Source: JANNYA01 sp031422315
GTDB lineage: Bacteria > Pseudomonadota > Gammaproteobacteria > Xanthomonadales > SZUA-5
Length of the DNA stretch: 30,493 nucleotides
Direction of reading: 5' to 3'
NCBI GenBank assembly: GCA_031422315.1
Contig: JANOQN010000033.1
Span: 1-30,493, forward strand
In this document: one piece after another, positions 9,901 to 16,196 of the stretch
How positions within the stretch are numbered: position 1 is the first letter of the stretch
Layout of the letters: each line of letters begins with the position of its first letter
The notes under the pieces: generated by a model
What the model was told of the DNA's origin: nothing
The model's input: the letters and a program-made list of their open reading frames with translations, nothing else
Databases searched by the model: none
Program-made: the position numbers and the translations under genes

Positions 9901-11180
9901 CCGCCACAAGCTGCGGCGTTAAAAAATCCGTTTAACGCGATGCAGTTGCCCGTTGCATTTAGCGGAACGACTTCGCTAATCGACGCCGTTAAACTACATT
10001 GGCTACCAGAGGCGGAAGGTGCACAGACTTGCGAAGGCGAAAGAGATAATAGAGCCTCGCGACCTTTAGGGCATTGGCTAGAGGCTGGCGCATCTATCCG
10101 AGCTGGCAACGCAGCACATTCATCGTAAAGTGTTTGAACTGCCAGAGTTCCCAACACATCGGTTGTTCCTGCCTTGCTCAGCTGCAATCTATCGGTACGA
10201 TTTACAAAAAATGGCACCGACATAGCGCCGTTTGAAGTTGCATTTAGGCGCAAAACTTCCAAGGTTGGATTGGCCGAGTTCGAGTTTACGAACCGTTTGA
10301 TGTCCAACGCCCCGGTGAAGTTTGATTGCCACGCTATTTGAACATTGCCTGAGACAGCGTTGCTGATGTAGGAAACGCACGGAGCAGCGGCCGATGCGGT
10401 GCAGGGCTCAATAAAACGCCCTGTTACAAGTGGAGCTGTACTCGCGGAGACTACTTTAGATTTCAACAGCGGGTTAGCGATTGCGCTAAAGGTGCCAAGC
10501 GCAGGCTCTAGCACGCCACCCCAGCCACGCAGCTCAATGGTTTGTGGTGCAGCGGTTACACCGTCGTAGACGTATGTCCAAGAACTGCTTTGTGAAGTAT
10601 TAAAGCACTGCAACAACCTATCTGGCACCGTTTGATTGGCTTGAGTTTTTGCCCACAAGCATGACCAGCGCATATTGCTGCTTGGGGGTTGGCTTTGAAA
10701 TTCACTGGAACATGTGGTTGCGCCGCCAGAAAGCGCGCAATCGATGTTTGAAAAATTCCCGACTGGCGCACTGGCCAAAACTTGCACGCCGACGTTCATC
10801 AGCGTTTTATCAGTTGGGACGCCGTCATTATCACAACGCGTAACCAACGCTAGCGTTCTTGGCTCGGATGGCAGTCCCAAACTAAACGTGTGTGAACTTG
10901 ATGCGTTTGGTACTAGGTTTGCAATACACCCAGTAAGCGCGATTCCGTTTGATCTGATTTTCGTACACGTCGCGGCTTCTGTTGAGCCGTTACGCAACTC
11001 TGTCACTGTAGCTGTCATGCACCCAGCAACGCCAGCTACGCAGTGATTCACATCTACATCGAATGACCCATCGACTGATTTACAGTCTATTGCCCATGTT
11101 ATTGAGCTGCAAAAAATTGAGGCAGCTGAAAAAACTAGTCTGGCAGGTGTTAGGTTGAGCGTTGAGCTTAAAAATCTCAT
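972..11180 (-). CDS. Giant secreted SpvB/FG-GAP/RHS-repeat polymorphic toxin with Hint domain
   Basis: About 3402 residues from ATG 11178-11180. An in-frame TTG at 11208-11210 would add ten residues but has no Shine-Dalgarno, whereas the ATG has CCGGAAAA a few bases upstream. Residue numbers here count from the TTG. Order: signal peptide (hydrophobic to about residue 40, ending SSITWA); Cys-rich repeated modules, two with a CLWxK motif (about 180 and 515); an FN3-like stretch (about 590-680); an SpvB-type domain (about 875-960, FDYTLPIMVG and GMGWDLQGLE); seven FG-GAP/VCBS Ca-binding loops of the type DxNGDGxxD (about 1205-1680); a TcdB-like segment; YD/RHS repeats; and the RHS core end (about 2880-2928, IYDPRLGRFLQADPL ... 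DPTGHW). An Ala/Gly-rich segment, a Hint domain and a short C-terminal domain follow. The family builds secreted shells around a toxic tip. Export by Sec is inferred from the signal peptide. Confidence 0.9.
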   Translation of the reverse strand: MRFLSSTLNLTPARLVFSAASIFCSSITWAIDCKSVDGSFDVDVNHCVAGVAGCMTATVTELRNGSTEAATCTKIRSNGIALTGCIANLVPNASSSHTFSLGLPSEPRTLALVTRCDNDGVPTDKTLMNVGVQVLASAPVGNFSNIDCALSGGATTCSSEFQSQPPSSNMRWSCLWAKTQANQTVPDRLLQCFNTSQSSSWTYVYDGVTAAPQTIELRGWGGVLEPALGTFSAIANPLLKSKVVSASTAPLVTGRFIEPCTASAAAPCVSYISNAVSGNVQIAWQSNFTGALDIKRFVNSNSANPTLEVLRLNATSNGAMSVPFFVNRTDRLQLSKAGTTDVLGTLAVQTLYDECAALPARIDAPASSQCPKGREALLSLSPSQVCAPSASGSQCSLTASISEVVPLNATGNCIALNGFFNAAACGGVGFTQTLTARPYLQTVALFDRVNGSSLGCQLSPSFNFCARYAAPSTGTLNATACVFTGGNCNTTFSATKTSALRSCLWRKSSATTGSKISCSENNSWSVPGWSGAISGPTVIELRASNDVSEPTQFNPAQNLLASVTLQTCNGPGQIPAAPGIPQVVSSTNSLSFPISWGAVSGACQYVLERRVGNGAWVNRLTGNFTSLSEDVSQIGPGQYAYRVKACNSSDNQSECSAFSPIATVNVATDQLVGFTQPCGLNVAACSITAPTVAGSAVTIAWNQNFLGNPRVEETDLLTNASSTISPPGPNPQSRTLLGGRSYRYRLFDGTSLLKEVNIAVVVPAGQFTTPCALSSGLCTLAASGAGSTQNISLGWSSQNAANVTVTEQALPSGAVVTLSGASPLVRTITIGTNYRYRLLEGANALATMDVLVAQDVPETLNPAQFALPPAEDLATTAVGATGGATKVDESGNFDYTLPIMVGKGVGEFKPVLTLNYSSGRGMGRAGMGWDLQGLEAITPCRKSIESGDGFNDGKPFPDVKFDGTDQYCLNGMRLFLEAGTGAYGAAGSFYKTEFDRHQRIRVVTADTLGPIEWRVESPDGTSKYFGGVARRVEVDASAASRAVSWPMRRITNSVNREITYFYTQAGSDQWLTQVFFDGGLITMQYEPTLPTGVSVQFQGGIRFASTKRMTGITVRSPDSKDTTMTPDSTELRRYVLSHGQINETPVVNDENPSLQFVTSVRECAGTVCLRPVSFNYAKQSHGLEILNEQAADETSAQRFADVNGDGRLDLILRRNSSPNDIALYMARSKPTDAQFGAPSQWYQPLVRLPGTGISDSPVIGQNAVENSRSLHLTDLNSDGRADLIYLKQLTEFGLTFAWRARLSNGVGFDTNDFDLLTDPNATEIAIAPTSNRKAQLQFTDLNGDGLEDMLYPGPNNTFVARLLQKPEGQNLAKFGSVIDLQFLNEFGLGCTSLSGAFKKLNNRKLEIFDINGDGFGDFILRASSVSATGCRAITDEMTVQQLDLSQFPSNLPVSSDEKPSQVAADEYVYVFVNEGRDCPNSGNSGAPSNSSCTAPQKFRVEEKLKISGTGALISNRDDLDLVRFTDINGDGLADLTYFGKFFTAQTTEGWIYKLNSGKPSSVGGASTSLFNSGIQGCVMPDATTVCKAMSNIDDVQFVDLDEDGRLDFLWLNANDSPYKVRYWTGSSFKTTDEPTGFVGHVNNSDWSQYFLDLDGDGRLDFTKIKGLGNPFMSIYRRTTHHRARHQLLDITNGLGAKTFVNYQPLTYRSVYARSYDGASLVSGRGSPVFDALSPTWVVAALSSDSPSFDVNTGVFNQNNVASIFYRYGGLKMQTGGRGSLGFKQVYTFDPQNKIAAFTQYSQAFPFTGIAEQTRSWVTNSTPQELSRCSVTGSQTAENPNCFSYGQESLFSDEFGISTSFDKTEMRVNGQLLDNSDPLNQPPRPSIKDILMVAGQASFEVTNHRSRSTNRDLTNAVISGRTIDETLVKGAAVEVYDSRLYQRDLPALTNTRNTFTDIIDADRWYINRLNAVSVEGPYLEFDSEIRYANFTYDQTTGLIASESIGSPALSIKHYCRDSFGNITKTIAQSGSLPAPNCASFGAADVTSATTADLTQVKRMTAMDYEVSGRFVINSKEVVNSASGRTLATISATKQDIAAGRTAFDAFGNPQFAETINGAKARSAYSAFGEKYFSSSNTGTRTLMRRRWCDDASSDIRCPADMGAVFVTETKSAGAPTSWSYSDKLGREILTISEGFSASQFVGVISYFDRLGRPAKVSEPFFSYSPVATSGSLPGEIATGSHYWTLTYFDALGRVNAIIAPNGANTTTQYVGLTTIITHPTNGSGLIETKTEKKDLLGRVVEVTDALGNKVKYDYWNLKDLKSITNVPANGEAVSVTSFVIDEHGRRTSSSDSNKGSYSFSYNDAGELTQQTAADGSCMLALHDFAGRITERYDVAAGLGCNVSSAYQKTQTSFDLGVNGIGQASNTQLLPLDSSSSDREDSTVVFDSFGRAVRTTQRIQNERSYIMEAKFDEFGRAAQNFFSADAGTYFGISRPAIPLTGEHVQYNARGYPEHLRNVYRASAAVPGQIYRETKSVDARGNVVEEVFANNASMTVFRGYAEDSGWLKQIKSGAQSNGLTSPTFGVLQDLLYTHDLQGNVMSRSDRSASGTTNEAFSYDKLQRLKATVRNGITEPMAYFSSGNISSKYNLSGGYAYDRQAPTECSAVIGNATPGPFALTKIGSAESFCYDSRGNQIAGFAGGVLKREISYTSFDAARVIRSITPRSFVTRFNYGAARQRLRRYDFAGSNTSETNQGKVTHYAGDAEVTTKPDGSTEVRRYISGMTQVQLIPATGAVQTRREYLMTDALGSTHRVVSEQAAIIPDGKQAFATFGERANAADRSTLSEVDQANFNAVLPRGYTGHQQADEVGIIHMNGRIYDPRLGRFLQADPLMEDVFDPQAINAYSYVRNNPMNATDPTGHWRAKEQGILRQVVALAITVSTGMHIVSSLKAAGANMCLAPGAAIYTTVATQAALAGAASGALTSGTLKGALIGALGSFTFHQIGLSSLQTSERIFAHGIAGGTLEMLGGGKFGHGFVSAGLNKALSPLAETKNDFVNGVMNAAIGGSVSEITGGDFANGAAMAAAQFAYNKLLSDEDVGQWKNTFARWFGFDRNAAPRQQLAAGASAVNNGAQMASEALVVGYKEVTVGAATGGVVAKVGSKVLGGVGRRLGRLINGCCCFAEGTLIYTANGMVEIESIAVDDLVWARDEKSGETSLKPVTQLITTPVKPLYALTTQNSEGSTETVEVTDNHPYWVIGQGWVDSGQLQSGMQIENFDRNVLTVESLAALNKNEVTYNFTVGDFHTYFVGEQRALVHNCALNCRDAFKHGFKYAPRVRARGVQDPVSHNFPYSFDDEILSMTPTPKKNGYNIFQMPGTMNSKPGVFEIGLTKDGVIDHRFFRPTK
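975..1235 (-). other. C-terminal toxin-like domain of the RHS protein
   Basis: The last 87 residues start at the Cys after the Hint-terminal His-Asn (VHN|C) and end HRFFRPTK. Visible features are CALNCRDAFKHGFKYAP, a SHNFPYSFDDEIL block, NGYNIFQMPGTM, GVFEIGLTKDG and DHRFFRP. The alternating pattern suggests a small beta-rich fold, with two His residues (SHNF, DHRFF) and several basic residues as possible catalytic groups. I cannot assign a named family. A compact RNase of the barnase/EndoU/colicin-like type is a guess based on size and His/Arg content only. Confidence 0.6.
1236..1649 (-). other. Hint (hedgehog/intein-type) autoprocessing domain of the RHS protein
   Basis: 138 residues starting at the nucleophile-like Cys of CFAEGTLI and ending in VHN before the next Cys. 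The core blocks are present: CFAEGTLIYTANG, the internal VTDNHPYWV (TxxH-type) block, YNFTVGDFHTYFVG, and the terminal HN. These are the hallmarks of the PT-Hint domains placed just before the toxic tip of polymorphic toxins, where self-cleavage releases the tip. All residues expected for cleavage appear intact. Confidence 0.85.
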
Positions 11181-11208
11181 AATTTTCCGGAAAGCAGCGG
11201 GTTTCGTC

Positions 11209-11236
11209 AAAATAATCGCAACGTTTTGTGTCGCAA
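11209..11236 (-). promoter_or_regulatory. Possible sigma70 promoter for the RHS gene
   Basis: Read on the minus strand, TTGCGA (11231-11236) is separated by 16 bases from TATTTT (11209-11214). The resulting start would lie about 20 bases before the ATG at 11180 and downstream of the alternative TTG, which agrees with the ATG as start. Both hexamers are only fair matches. Confidence 0.3.
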
Positions 11237-11439
11237 ATGTGAATTTTGGCGAAGGCTATTTTGGAAAGACTAGGCAGTTCAACTAAACTATTTGCACATG
11301 TTTATGGTTTGTGCATGTTTTAGGCCGCGTGTTGAGCTTTTTCACTTTTTCAATCTGCACCTGAAAAGCCCCCCCCTGGCATTTCCATTTGCCGACAGTA
11401 GTCGCAAATAAATATAGACGCTACAAACTATTCTGAGAC

Positions 11440-11757
11440 GGGTGCGATTCAAACTGATGTGGAGAGCCATGCAAATCCATTTTGAAAATTGCAGTTTAAG
11501 CCCAAAGGGCTTGCGCCCTCCAGCCCAGGGTTGCGCAACGCGCTACCCTGGTAACGATGGTGTAGGAATTTCAACCCCAACGGGGTTGCGCCATATCGCT
11601 TCGATGGGCTCGATTGGTCGAAACCGCGTTGCGGTTTAGTTAATTTGATTTAATTCCCAGGGTAGCCTCATTTCATTCGGACAACCCTGGGCTGGTGTAC
11701 ACAACGCCGTTGGCGTTGAAAGCAAAATACAACGGCACATCAGTTTGAATGGCACCC
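11440..11757. mobile_element. Fold-back MITE-like element with target site duplication
   Basis: The 318-bp stretch has 21-bp terminal inverted repeats: GGGTGCGATTCAAACTGATG at the left, and CATCAGTTTGAATGGCACCC at the right, with one mismatch over 21 bp. It is flanked on both sides by the 9-mer TTCTGAGAC (11431-11439 and 11758-11766; a G follows each, making 10). Inside are nested inverted repeats: CCAGCCCAGGGTTG (11520-11533) with CAACCCTGGGCTGG (11682-11695), GCTACCCTGG (11542-11551) with CCAGGGTAGC (11657-11666), and small hairpins such as CAACCCCAACGGGGTTG. No credible gene lies inside. This is the structure of a non-autonomous transposon moved by a transposase that makes 9-bp duplications; no such transposase is in the window. 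The rest of 11181-11834 holds only promoter-like AT-rich sequence. Confidence 0.85.
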
Positions 11758-11834
11758 TTCTGAGACGCCAACCTTGACTAATTTAAACCACAAGACCACC
11801 CTTAGTCGCTAAATTTCTAGAAAGGATCGCCGCT

Positions 11835-13535
11835 ATGTGTCGCTTATTCGCTGCTGTTTTCATTTTACTCGCTAGCGTTGGCTTCACACACGACGGCGGC
11901 CTATCTGCACCAAAGGACAGCAAGTTGTGGGTTGTTGCTACCGGCAAAATCACTGATCAAGTGTTAATCGTCAACCTAAATGAGCGCTACGATCTTTGGG
12001 CGCACGAATTGATAAATGGCAAAACAATCGTCGCACTTCCGCTTTCCGCACTTTTGGCGTTGCAGAAAATTGGGGTTGACCTTCAAGTAGATGCGGCGCG
12101 CACCGCGCGAATGAACGCGCCGGCGCAAACGTTAGCGACCGGCCAAAAAACAATTCCCAATTTTCCTTGTTATCGCACGGTTGAAGAAACCTATGACAGG
12201 CTGCAAAGCCTAGTTGCCGATTATCCGAATCTAGCGCAGATTGTTGATATTGGGGATAGTTGGGACAAGTTAACTCCAAGTGGCCCAGCCGGATATGACC
12301 TGCTTGATTTGGTCATTAAAAATAACGCCGTAGCAGGCCCAAAGGCGCCATTTATTCTCGTAGCAGCCATGCACGCGCGTGAATTGACCACAGCGGAAAC
12401 AGCGCTCAGGTTTGCCGAACAGATACTCAACGGCTACGCCACCGACGGAGATTTTCGCTATTTGGTAGATCACAGTGAAATCCATATCGTTTCACAGTTT
12501 AATCCTGATGGCCGAAAGCTTGCGGAACCTGGCGTTTTCTGGCGGAAAAACGTAAACAATAACCAATGCCCAAACTCGACGGATCGCGGGGTTGATTTAA
12601 ATCGAAACCATAGTTTCCGCTGGGGTGTAGGCGCGGGCACCGCACCTTGCGCGAGCAATTTCCGAGGCCCGTCGGCAGGCTCAGAAACTGAAACAATGGC
12701 TATCGAAGCACTGATGGCAAACGTTTTCCAGGATCAACGTGGTCCGAACGTCACTGATGCCGCGCCAATCAACGCGACCGGTGTTTTAGTTTCACTGCAT
12801 AGTTTTTCGAAATTTATACTTTACCCTTGGGAGGGTGACTACAACGTTCCTGCACCAAACCGAGATGGGCTTTCTGCACTGGGCAAAAAGTTAGGGTTTT
12901 ATTTGCCCACTTACACGGTATGCCAAACCTGTTTTCCACCTGAAACTGGTGGTACAACACCGGAGAAAGCCTATGGTGAATACGGTGTAGCAGCATTTAC
13001 TTATGAAATTGGCGATAATTTTTTTGAATCTTGCACGGCGTATGAAGGCGGCATGGCCACTCAAAATTTAGCAAGCCTTAAATTCGCGCTTAAATCAGCG
13101 CGTCGACCCTATCAAGAGCCAACGGGGCCAGAAGTTATTAATGCAAGTGCTACCGTTATTGAGTTGAACCTGATTCTTTCAGCTCGCGCCGACGACACAA
13201 GACGGGCCACAAGCCGAGACAGCTATCCAATCGGTGCTCCGATTGTCATCAATTCACCGCAAAACACGGAAGCGACGCAAATCATTAGTGCCGTGCGCTA
13301 CAGCATTGACGCGCCACCTTGGTTGACGACGCCAATCAGCATGAATGCAGCAGATGGTAGCTTCGACACGACTGCGGAAAATGCGAGCCTGAATATCCCG
13401 ATCACTGGACTGTCACCTGGCCAACACATTGTGTACTACAGCGCGACTGATGCTAGCGGTGCAACGGGCGTACCTACGGCCGTGTTATTTAGCGTGACCA
13501 ATTCTGATATCCAATTTCAAAATGGATTTGAATAA
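11835..13535 (+). CDS. Secreted M14-family zinc carboxypeptidase
   Basis: 566 residues; ATG preceded by AAAGGAT at good spacing, N-terminal signal peptide (MCRLFAAVFILLASVGF). The peptidase M14 domain spans about residues 112-420. Zinc ligands are His180 and Glu183 in HAREL and His322 in LVSLHSFSKF. DLNRN (254-258) is the substrate-binding Asn-Arg block, and Glu391 in FTYEIGDN is the expected catalytic glutamate, so the enzyme looks complete. A propeptide-like region (about 20-110) precedes it. An Ig-like beta domain (about 440-555) follows, and the protein ends SDIQFQNGFE. That tail resembles the short FxNGFE/FxDGFE C-termini I recall on exported Xanthomonadales proteins; its role is unknown to me. 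It should remove C-terminal residues from peptides outside the cytoplasm. It is monocistronic and converges on the M48 gene 52 bases away. Confidence 0.9.
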   Translation: MCRLFAAVFILLASVGFTHDGGLSAPKDSKLWVVATGKITDQVLIVNLNERYDLWAHELINGKTIVALPLSALLALQKIGVDLQVDAARTARMNAPAQTLATGQKTIPNFPCYRTVEETYDRLQSLVADYPNLAQIVDIGDSWDKLTPSGPAGYDLLDLVIKNNAVAGPKAPFILVAAMHARELTTAETALRFAEQILNGYATDGDFRYLVDHSEIHIVSQFNPDGRKLAEPGVFWRKNVNNNQCPNSTDRGVDLNRNHSFRWGVGAGTAPCASNFRGPSAGSETETMAIEALMANVFQDQRGPNVTDAAPINATGVLVSLHSFSKFILYPWEGDYNVPAPNRDGLSALGKKLGFYLPTYTVCQTCFPPETGGTTPEKAYGEYGVAAFTYEIGDNFFESCTAYEGGMATQNLASLKFALKSARRPYQEPTGPEVINASATVIELNLILSARADDTRRATSRDSYPIGAPIVINSPQNTEATQIISAVRYSIDAPPWLTTPISMNAADGSFDTTAENASLNIPITGLSPGQHIVYYSATDASGATGVPTAVLFSVTNSDIQFQNGFE

Positions 13536-13587
13536 AAATAGCTTTTTTCCGGCCCTGGACTGAACCGAGCCTGGACAAGTTGTTTTT

Positions 13588-14586
13588 TCATCGTGCTGCC
13601 TCTTCTGCGGCTTCAATCCGCTCATTAGTAGGTGGGTGAGAAGAAAAATAGCTCAAGCCGCCGGCTTCCTCATTCGCTTTTTGCAGCTCGCGCATGACGG
13701 TTGCGAACGCTTGCGGACTTTTGCCTAAGCTGCGCAGCATATTGAAGGCGTAAACATCGGCTTCTCGCTCAAAATCGCGCGAATAGGCGCTTGTGACTAG
13801 CACGGCAGGCAGCACGGTAGTCAGTGCGGCCATGCTGGAGGCGTCTCCGAACATCAACGAAATTACTAGCCAGGAGCTGCCGTCTTGAATCACTGAGCGC
13901 ACGCCGTGACGGTGTTCTAAGTGGCCAATTTCGTGCGCCATTACGGCTAGAAATTCGTCATCGGTTTTCATCAAATCGAGCATTTGATCGGTGATGACGA
14001 CCACGCCGCCGGGAATGGCAAAAGCATTGGGGGCGTTCCACGAATAAAATTCAAGTCGAATTGGCAGCGGATATTTCGACAGCTTGACTAAATCGGCGAA
14101 TAATTTGCGCTTTCGGGCGATTTCATCTTTGCTTAGTTTTGATTCGCTAAAGCCATCGCTGGACAGCTCTTTTAAGGTGCCGTCGGCCAAATCTGTTTCC
14201 CAGCTGACCGGCACACGCTCAGCAAGCGATCCAGCGGCCCACGGAATAAATACGGTAAACGTCAACACGATCGCCATGACAATGCCGCCCAAAATCCCCC
14301 ATGCCCAAATCCACACGGGTGTGGGTTTGCGACGGCGTTCACCGGATAAATCTAGGTGCGAAAACCAAGCGTCAACCACGTCAATTTCGGTGGTTCTGGC
14401 CTCACCCCAGGGCTCTGGCAATAAGATCACTGCGGTTTTTTTGCCATCATGCAAGCGCGCGATCAAATTGCTGCTGGAGCCAAGCGCTACTTCAGCGCCA
14501 TCCGCGCTTTTGGCAAATAATATGCCTTGATGATCGAGTGCTAGCGATATCCAACCCTTCTCGGTTTGCGCGTGAATCCATTTCAT
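13588..14586 (-). CDS. Membrane-anchored M48-family metallopeptidase
   Basis: 332 residues. An N-terminal soluble part (1-90) is followed by one strong transmembrane segment (about 92-118, WIWAWGILGGIVMAIVLTF) and then an M48 peptidase domain. HEIGH (218-222) supplies two zinc ligands and the catalytic Glu, and FEREAD (about 272-277) supplies the third ligand. The ending SSHPPTNERI is typical of the family. The NAFAIPGG and YPLPIRLEFY blocks also fit. M48 enzymes related to HtpX/BepA degrade misfolded or membrane-associated proteins. The N-terminal part before the membrane segment is not one I recognise. Orientation of the catalytic domain is not determined. Transcribed alone, divergent from the tRNA gene. 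Confidence 0.9.
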   Translation of the reverse strand: MKWIHAQTEKGWISLALDHQGILFAKSADGAEVALGSSSNLIARLHDGKKTAVILLPEPWGEARTTEIDVVDAWFSHLDLSGERRRKPTPVWIWAWGILGGIVMAIVLTFTVFIPWAAGSLAERVPVSWETDLADGTLKELSSDGFSESKLSKDEIARKRKLFADLVKLSKYPLPIRLEFYSWNAPNAFAIPGGVVVITDQMLDLMKTDDEFLAVMAHEIGHLEHRHGVRSVIQDGSSWLVISLMFGDASSMAALTTVLPAVLVTSAYSRDFEREADVYAFNMLRSLGKSPQAFATVMRELQKANEEAGGLSYFSSHPPTNERIEAAEEAAR

Positions 14587-14750
14587 TAGTTCTGCCGATT
14601 GCTGACTGATTAAGCGGTGATTGTCGCGCGAATTGGCGAGCGATGCGTAAGAAAATGCTGATGCGCAGCGCGCCTGAATAAAATCGCCTGCTTTAGCCCA
14701 AGCACTTGGCGAGCCGCACGCGGCATAGTATTGTTCGCACTCGCTTGCTT

Positions 14751-14825
14751 GGGCGCATAGCTCAGCGGTAGAGCACTACCTTGACATGGTAGGGGTCACA
14801 GGTTCGAAACCTGTTGTGCCCACCA
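14751..14825 (+). tRNA. tRNA-Val (anticodon GAC)
   Basis: Complete cloverleaf of 75 bases with encoded CCA. The acceptor stem GGGCGCA pairs with TGTGCCC (one G-T). The D arm is GCTC..GAGC, the anticodon stem CTACC/GGTAG encloses TTGACAT with GAC at 14783-14785, and the T arm is ACAGG-TTCGAAA-CCTGT. Reads GUC and GUU valine codons. A weak promoter-like pair TTGGCG (14706) and TATTGT (14729), 17 bases apart, lies upstream. Confidence 0.96.
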
Positions 14826-14859
14826 AGCTGCGAATTTTTCTGGTTTTAGTCACACCCAG

Positions 14860-14886
14860 TTGACAGCTGCTTTCGAGCTGTGTCAA
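14860..14886. other. Hairpin downstream of tRNA-Val
   Basis: TTGAC-AGCT (14860-14868) pairs with AGCT-GT-GTCAA (14876-14886): a 9-bp stem with a 2-base bulge and a 7-base loop. No T-run follows it, so it is not a classical terminator. It may help end or process the tRNA transcript, or shape the leader of the next gene. Nothing else is visible in 14826-15061. Confidence 0.3.
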
Positions 14887-15061
14887 TTCGGCTAAATCCA
14901 ATCGCACGCGGCAGTTTTGCGATTGCGTCAAGATCAAATCCAAGCTACCTGTTTTTTCGCAGCCGTTGATTTTTCTGCAATTGCAATCAAACAAATTTGC
15001 AAGACATGGTTAGCATGGTTGAGTTCTGATAGTGGCACCTTCACTGCCATCGGGACTTGTC

Positions 15062-16039
15062 ATGCAAATCTTTTTTCGTTTTGCTGTAGCTTTGCTTTTT
15101 TGCTTTGCCACGCCGTTTGCGTCTGCTGAGATGATTACTCCGCAATCCAATACTGGCCTGTGCCTGGATATGAAGGATCGCGGCACCGGCAACTATACCC
15201 AGCTGCAGATTTGGAGCTGCGCAGGCGGCACCAATCAGCGCTTTGGTATGATGAAAAACGGTGAAATCCGCAACTCAAACAAGTGCTTGACGAGCATGGC
15301 CAACACCAACGGCGCTTCGGTGCAGCTGTTTGATTGTGATTCCAGCCGATATGGCGGGCAAAAATGGACGCGCTACACCGATAGCAGCATTCGCAATGAT
15401 TTCGGCCGCTGCTTAGATATTCGCAGCAGCAGCTTCAACAGCGGCACTGCTATGCAAAGCTACAACTGCAACGGTACAGCAGCGCAAAAATTCAATGTCT
15501 ACCCGGCCGAACAGTGCTTTGGCGCCATTGGCAACGGCTGTCTAGGCGGCGGCGGTGGTTTTGCCAATTTGATTACCACTCCTGCGACTGACTTAGGCGG
15601 TGGTAATCGGCGCCAGTGGGTCAGCGTCGGCAGCATCATGCATGATAATTGCTGCCGCGCGAATCCAGAAGGCCAGCATTGCCAAGGCTTTTCAGTCGCG
15701 CAAGAGGGCTGGGGCGATCAGCAGATGTGTGTGCGTGAATGGCGCAAAGCCTTTTACAACAGCGCGGATAGCCGCCGCTGGCAGGCCACTTTTGGAAGCT
15801 ACCCGACCGCACTGTTTGGAGATAACTTGACCACCGTTCCAGGACGCCGAGGCGTTTTACACAACAGCATCGGTCAAGCAGTTGCACGCTACTCAGGCTT
15901 GGAAACGCTCTCTACCATCAATTTATTAGCGCCTCCAGGCACTGCATTAGACACTGGCGATGATCTTTACTGCAGATCAGGTACGGCACGCTATGTGGCG
16001 CCCAGTTTGGCGAATTCATCGTATGTAGTTTGCAATTAA
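15062..16039 (+). CDS. Secreted ricin-type beta-trefoil lectin protein with Cys-rich C-terminal domain
   Basis: 325 residues from ATG 15062. An upstream GTG at 15032 would add ten residues ahead of the signal peptide and is less likely. Signal peptide MQIFFRFAVALLFCFATPFA with cleavage after ASA. Residues about 25-150 form one ricin-B lectin domain with three related repeats, each with a Gln/aromatic block (QLQIWSC..NQRF, SVQLFDC..GQKW, AMQSYNC..AQKF), so it should bind sugars. The remaining 170 residues are rich in Cys and Gly, with MHDNCCRANPEGQHC and QMCVREWRKAFY. The HDxCC arrangement recalls phospholipase A2-like sites, but I cannot assign the domain and Ca-loop residues are not evident. 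Apparently monocistronic. Confidence 0.82.
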   Translation: MQIFFRFAVALLFCFATPFASAEMITPQSNTGLCLDMKDRGTGNYTQLQIWSCAGGTNQRFGMMKNGEIRNSNKCLTSMANTNGASVQLFDCDSSRYGGQKWTRYTDSSIRNDFGRCLDIRSSSFNSGTAMQSYNCNGTAAQKFNVYPAEQCFGAIGNGCLGGGGGFANLITTPATDLGGGNRRQWVSVGSIMHDNCCRANPEGQHCQGFSVAQEGWGDQQMCVREWRKAFYNSADSRRWQATFGSYPTALFGDNLTTVPGRRGVLHNSIGQAVARYSGLETLSTINLLAPPGTALDTGDDLYCRSGTARYVAPSLANSSYVVCN

Positions 16040-16196
16040 TTGCATCTGTGAGCCGGCATTTAACATCGTGACGCATCTCTAGGTAAGTGCCTAGGATCGG
16101 TAAGCTAAAGTTTTCTTGACGTAGCTATACTCCAAAATTTTCCTTAGTTACATCGCTTTCAACGCGCTGTACTGACTAAATAGTTGAGTGAAGCGA

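Noticed and set aside
11208..11210. TTG as start of the RHS gene
   Set aside because: No Shine-Dalgarno, and it falls beside the only promoter-like -10 box; ATG 11178-11180 has a better ribosome site and still gives a complete signal peptide.
11442..11639. Plus-strand 65-codon open frame inside the fold-back element
   Set aside because: It only reads through the palindromic repeats, has no Shine-Dalgarno and low-complexity content; it is not a gene.
14776..14994. Minus-strand open frame ending VGTTGFEPVTPTMSR
   Set aside because: It runs antisense through tRNA-Val; this ending is a well-known false ORF over tRNA genes.
16078..16095. CTAGG...CCTAG inverted repeat after the lectin gene as a terminator
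   Set aside because: The stem is only about five pairs and no T-run follows.
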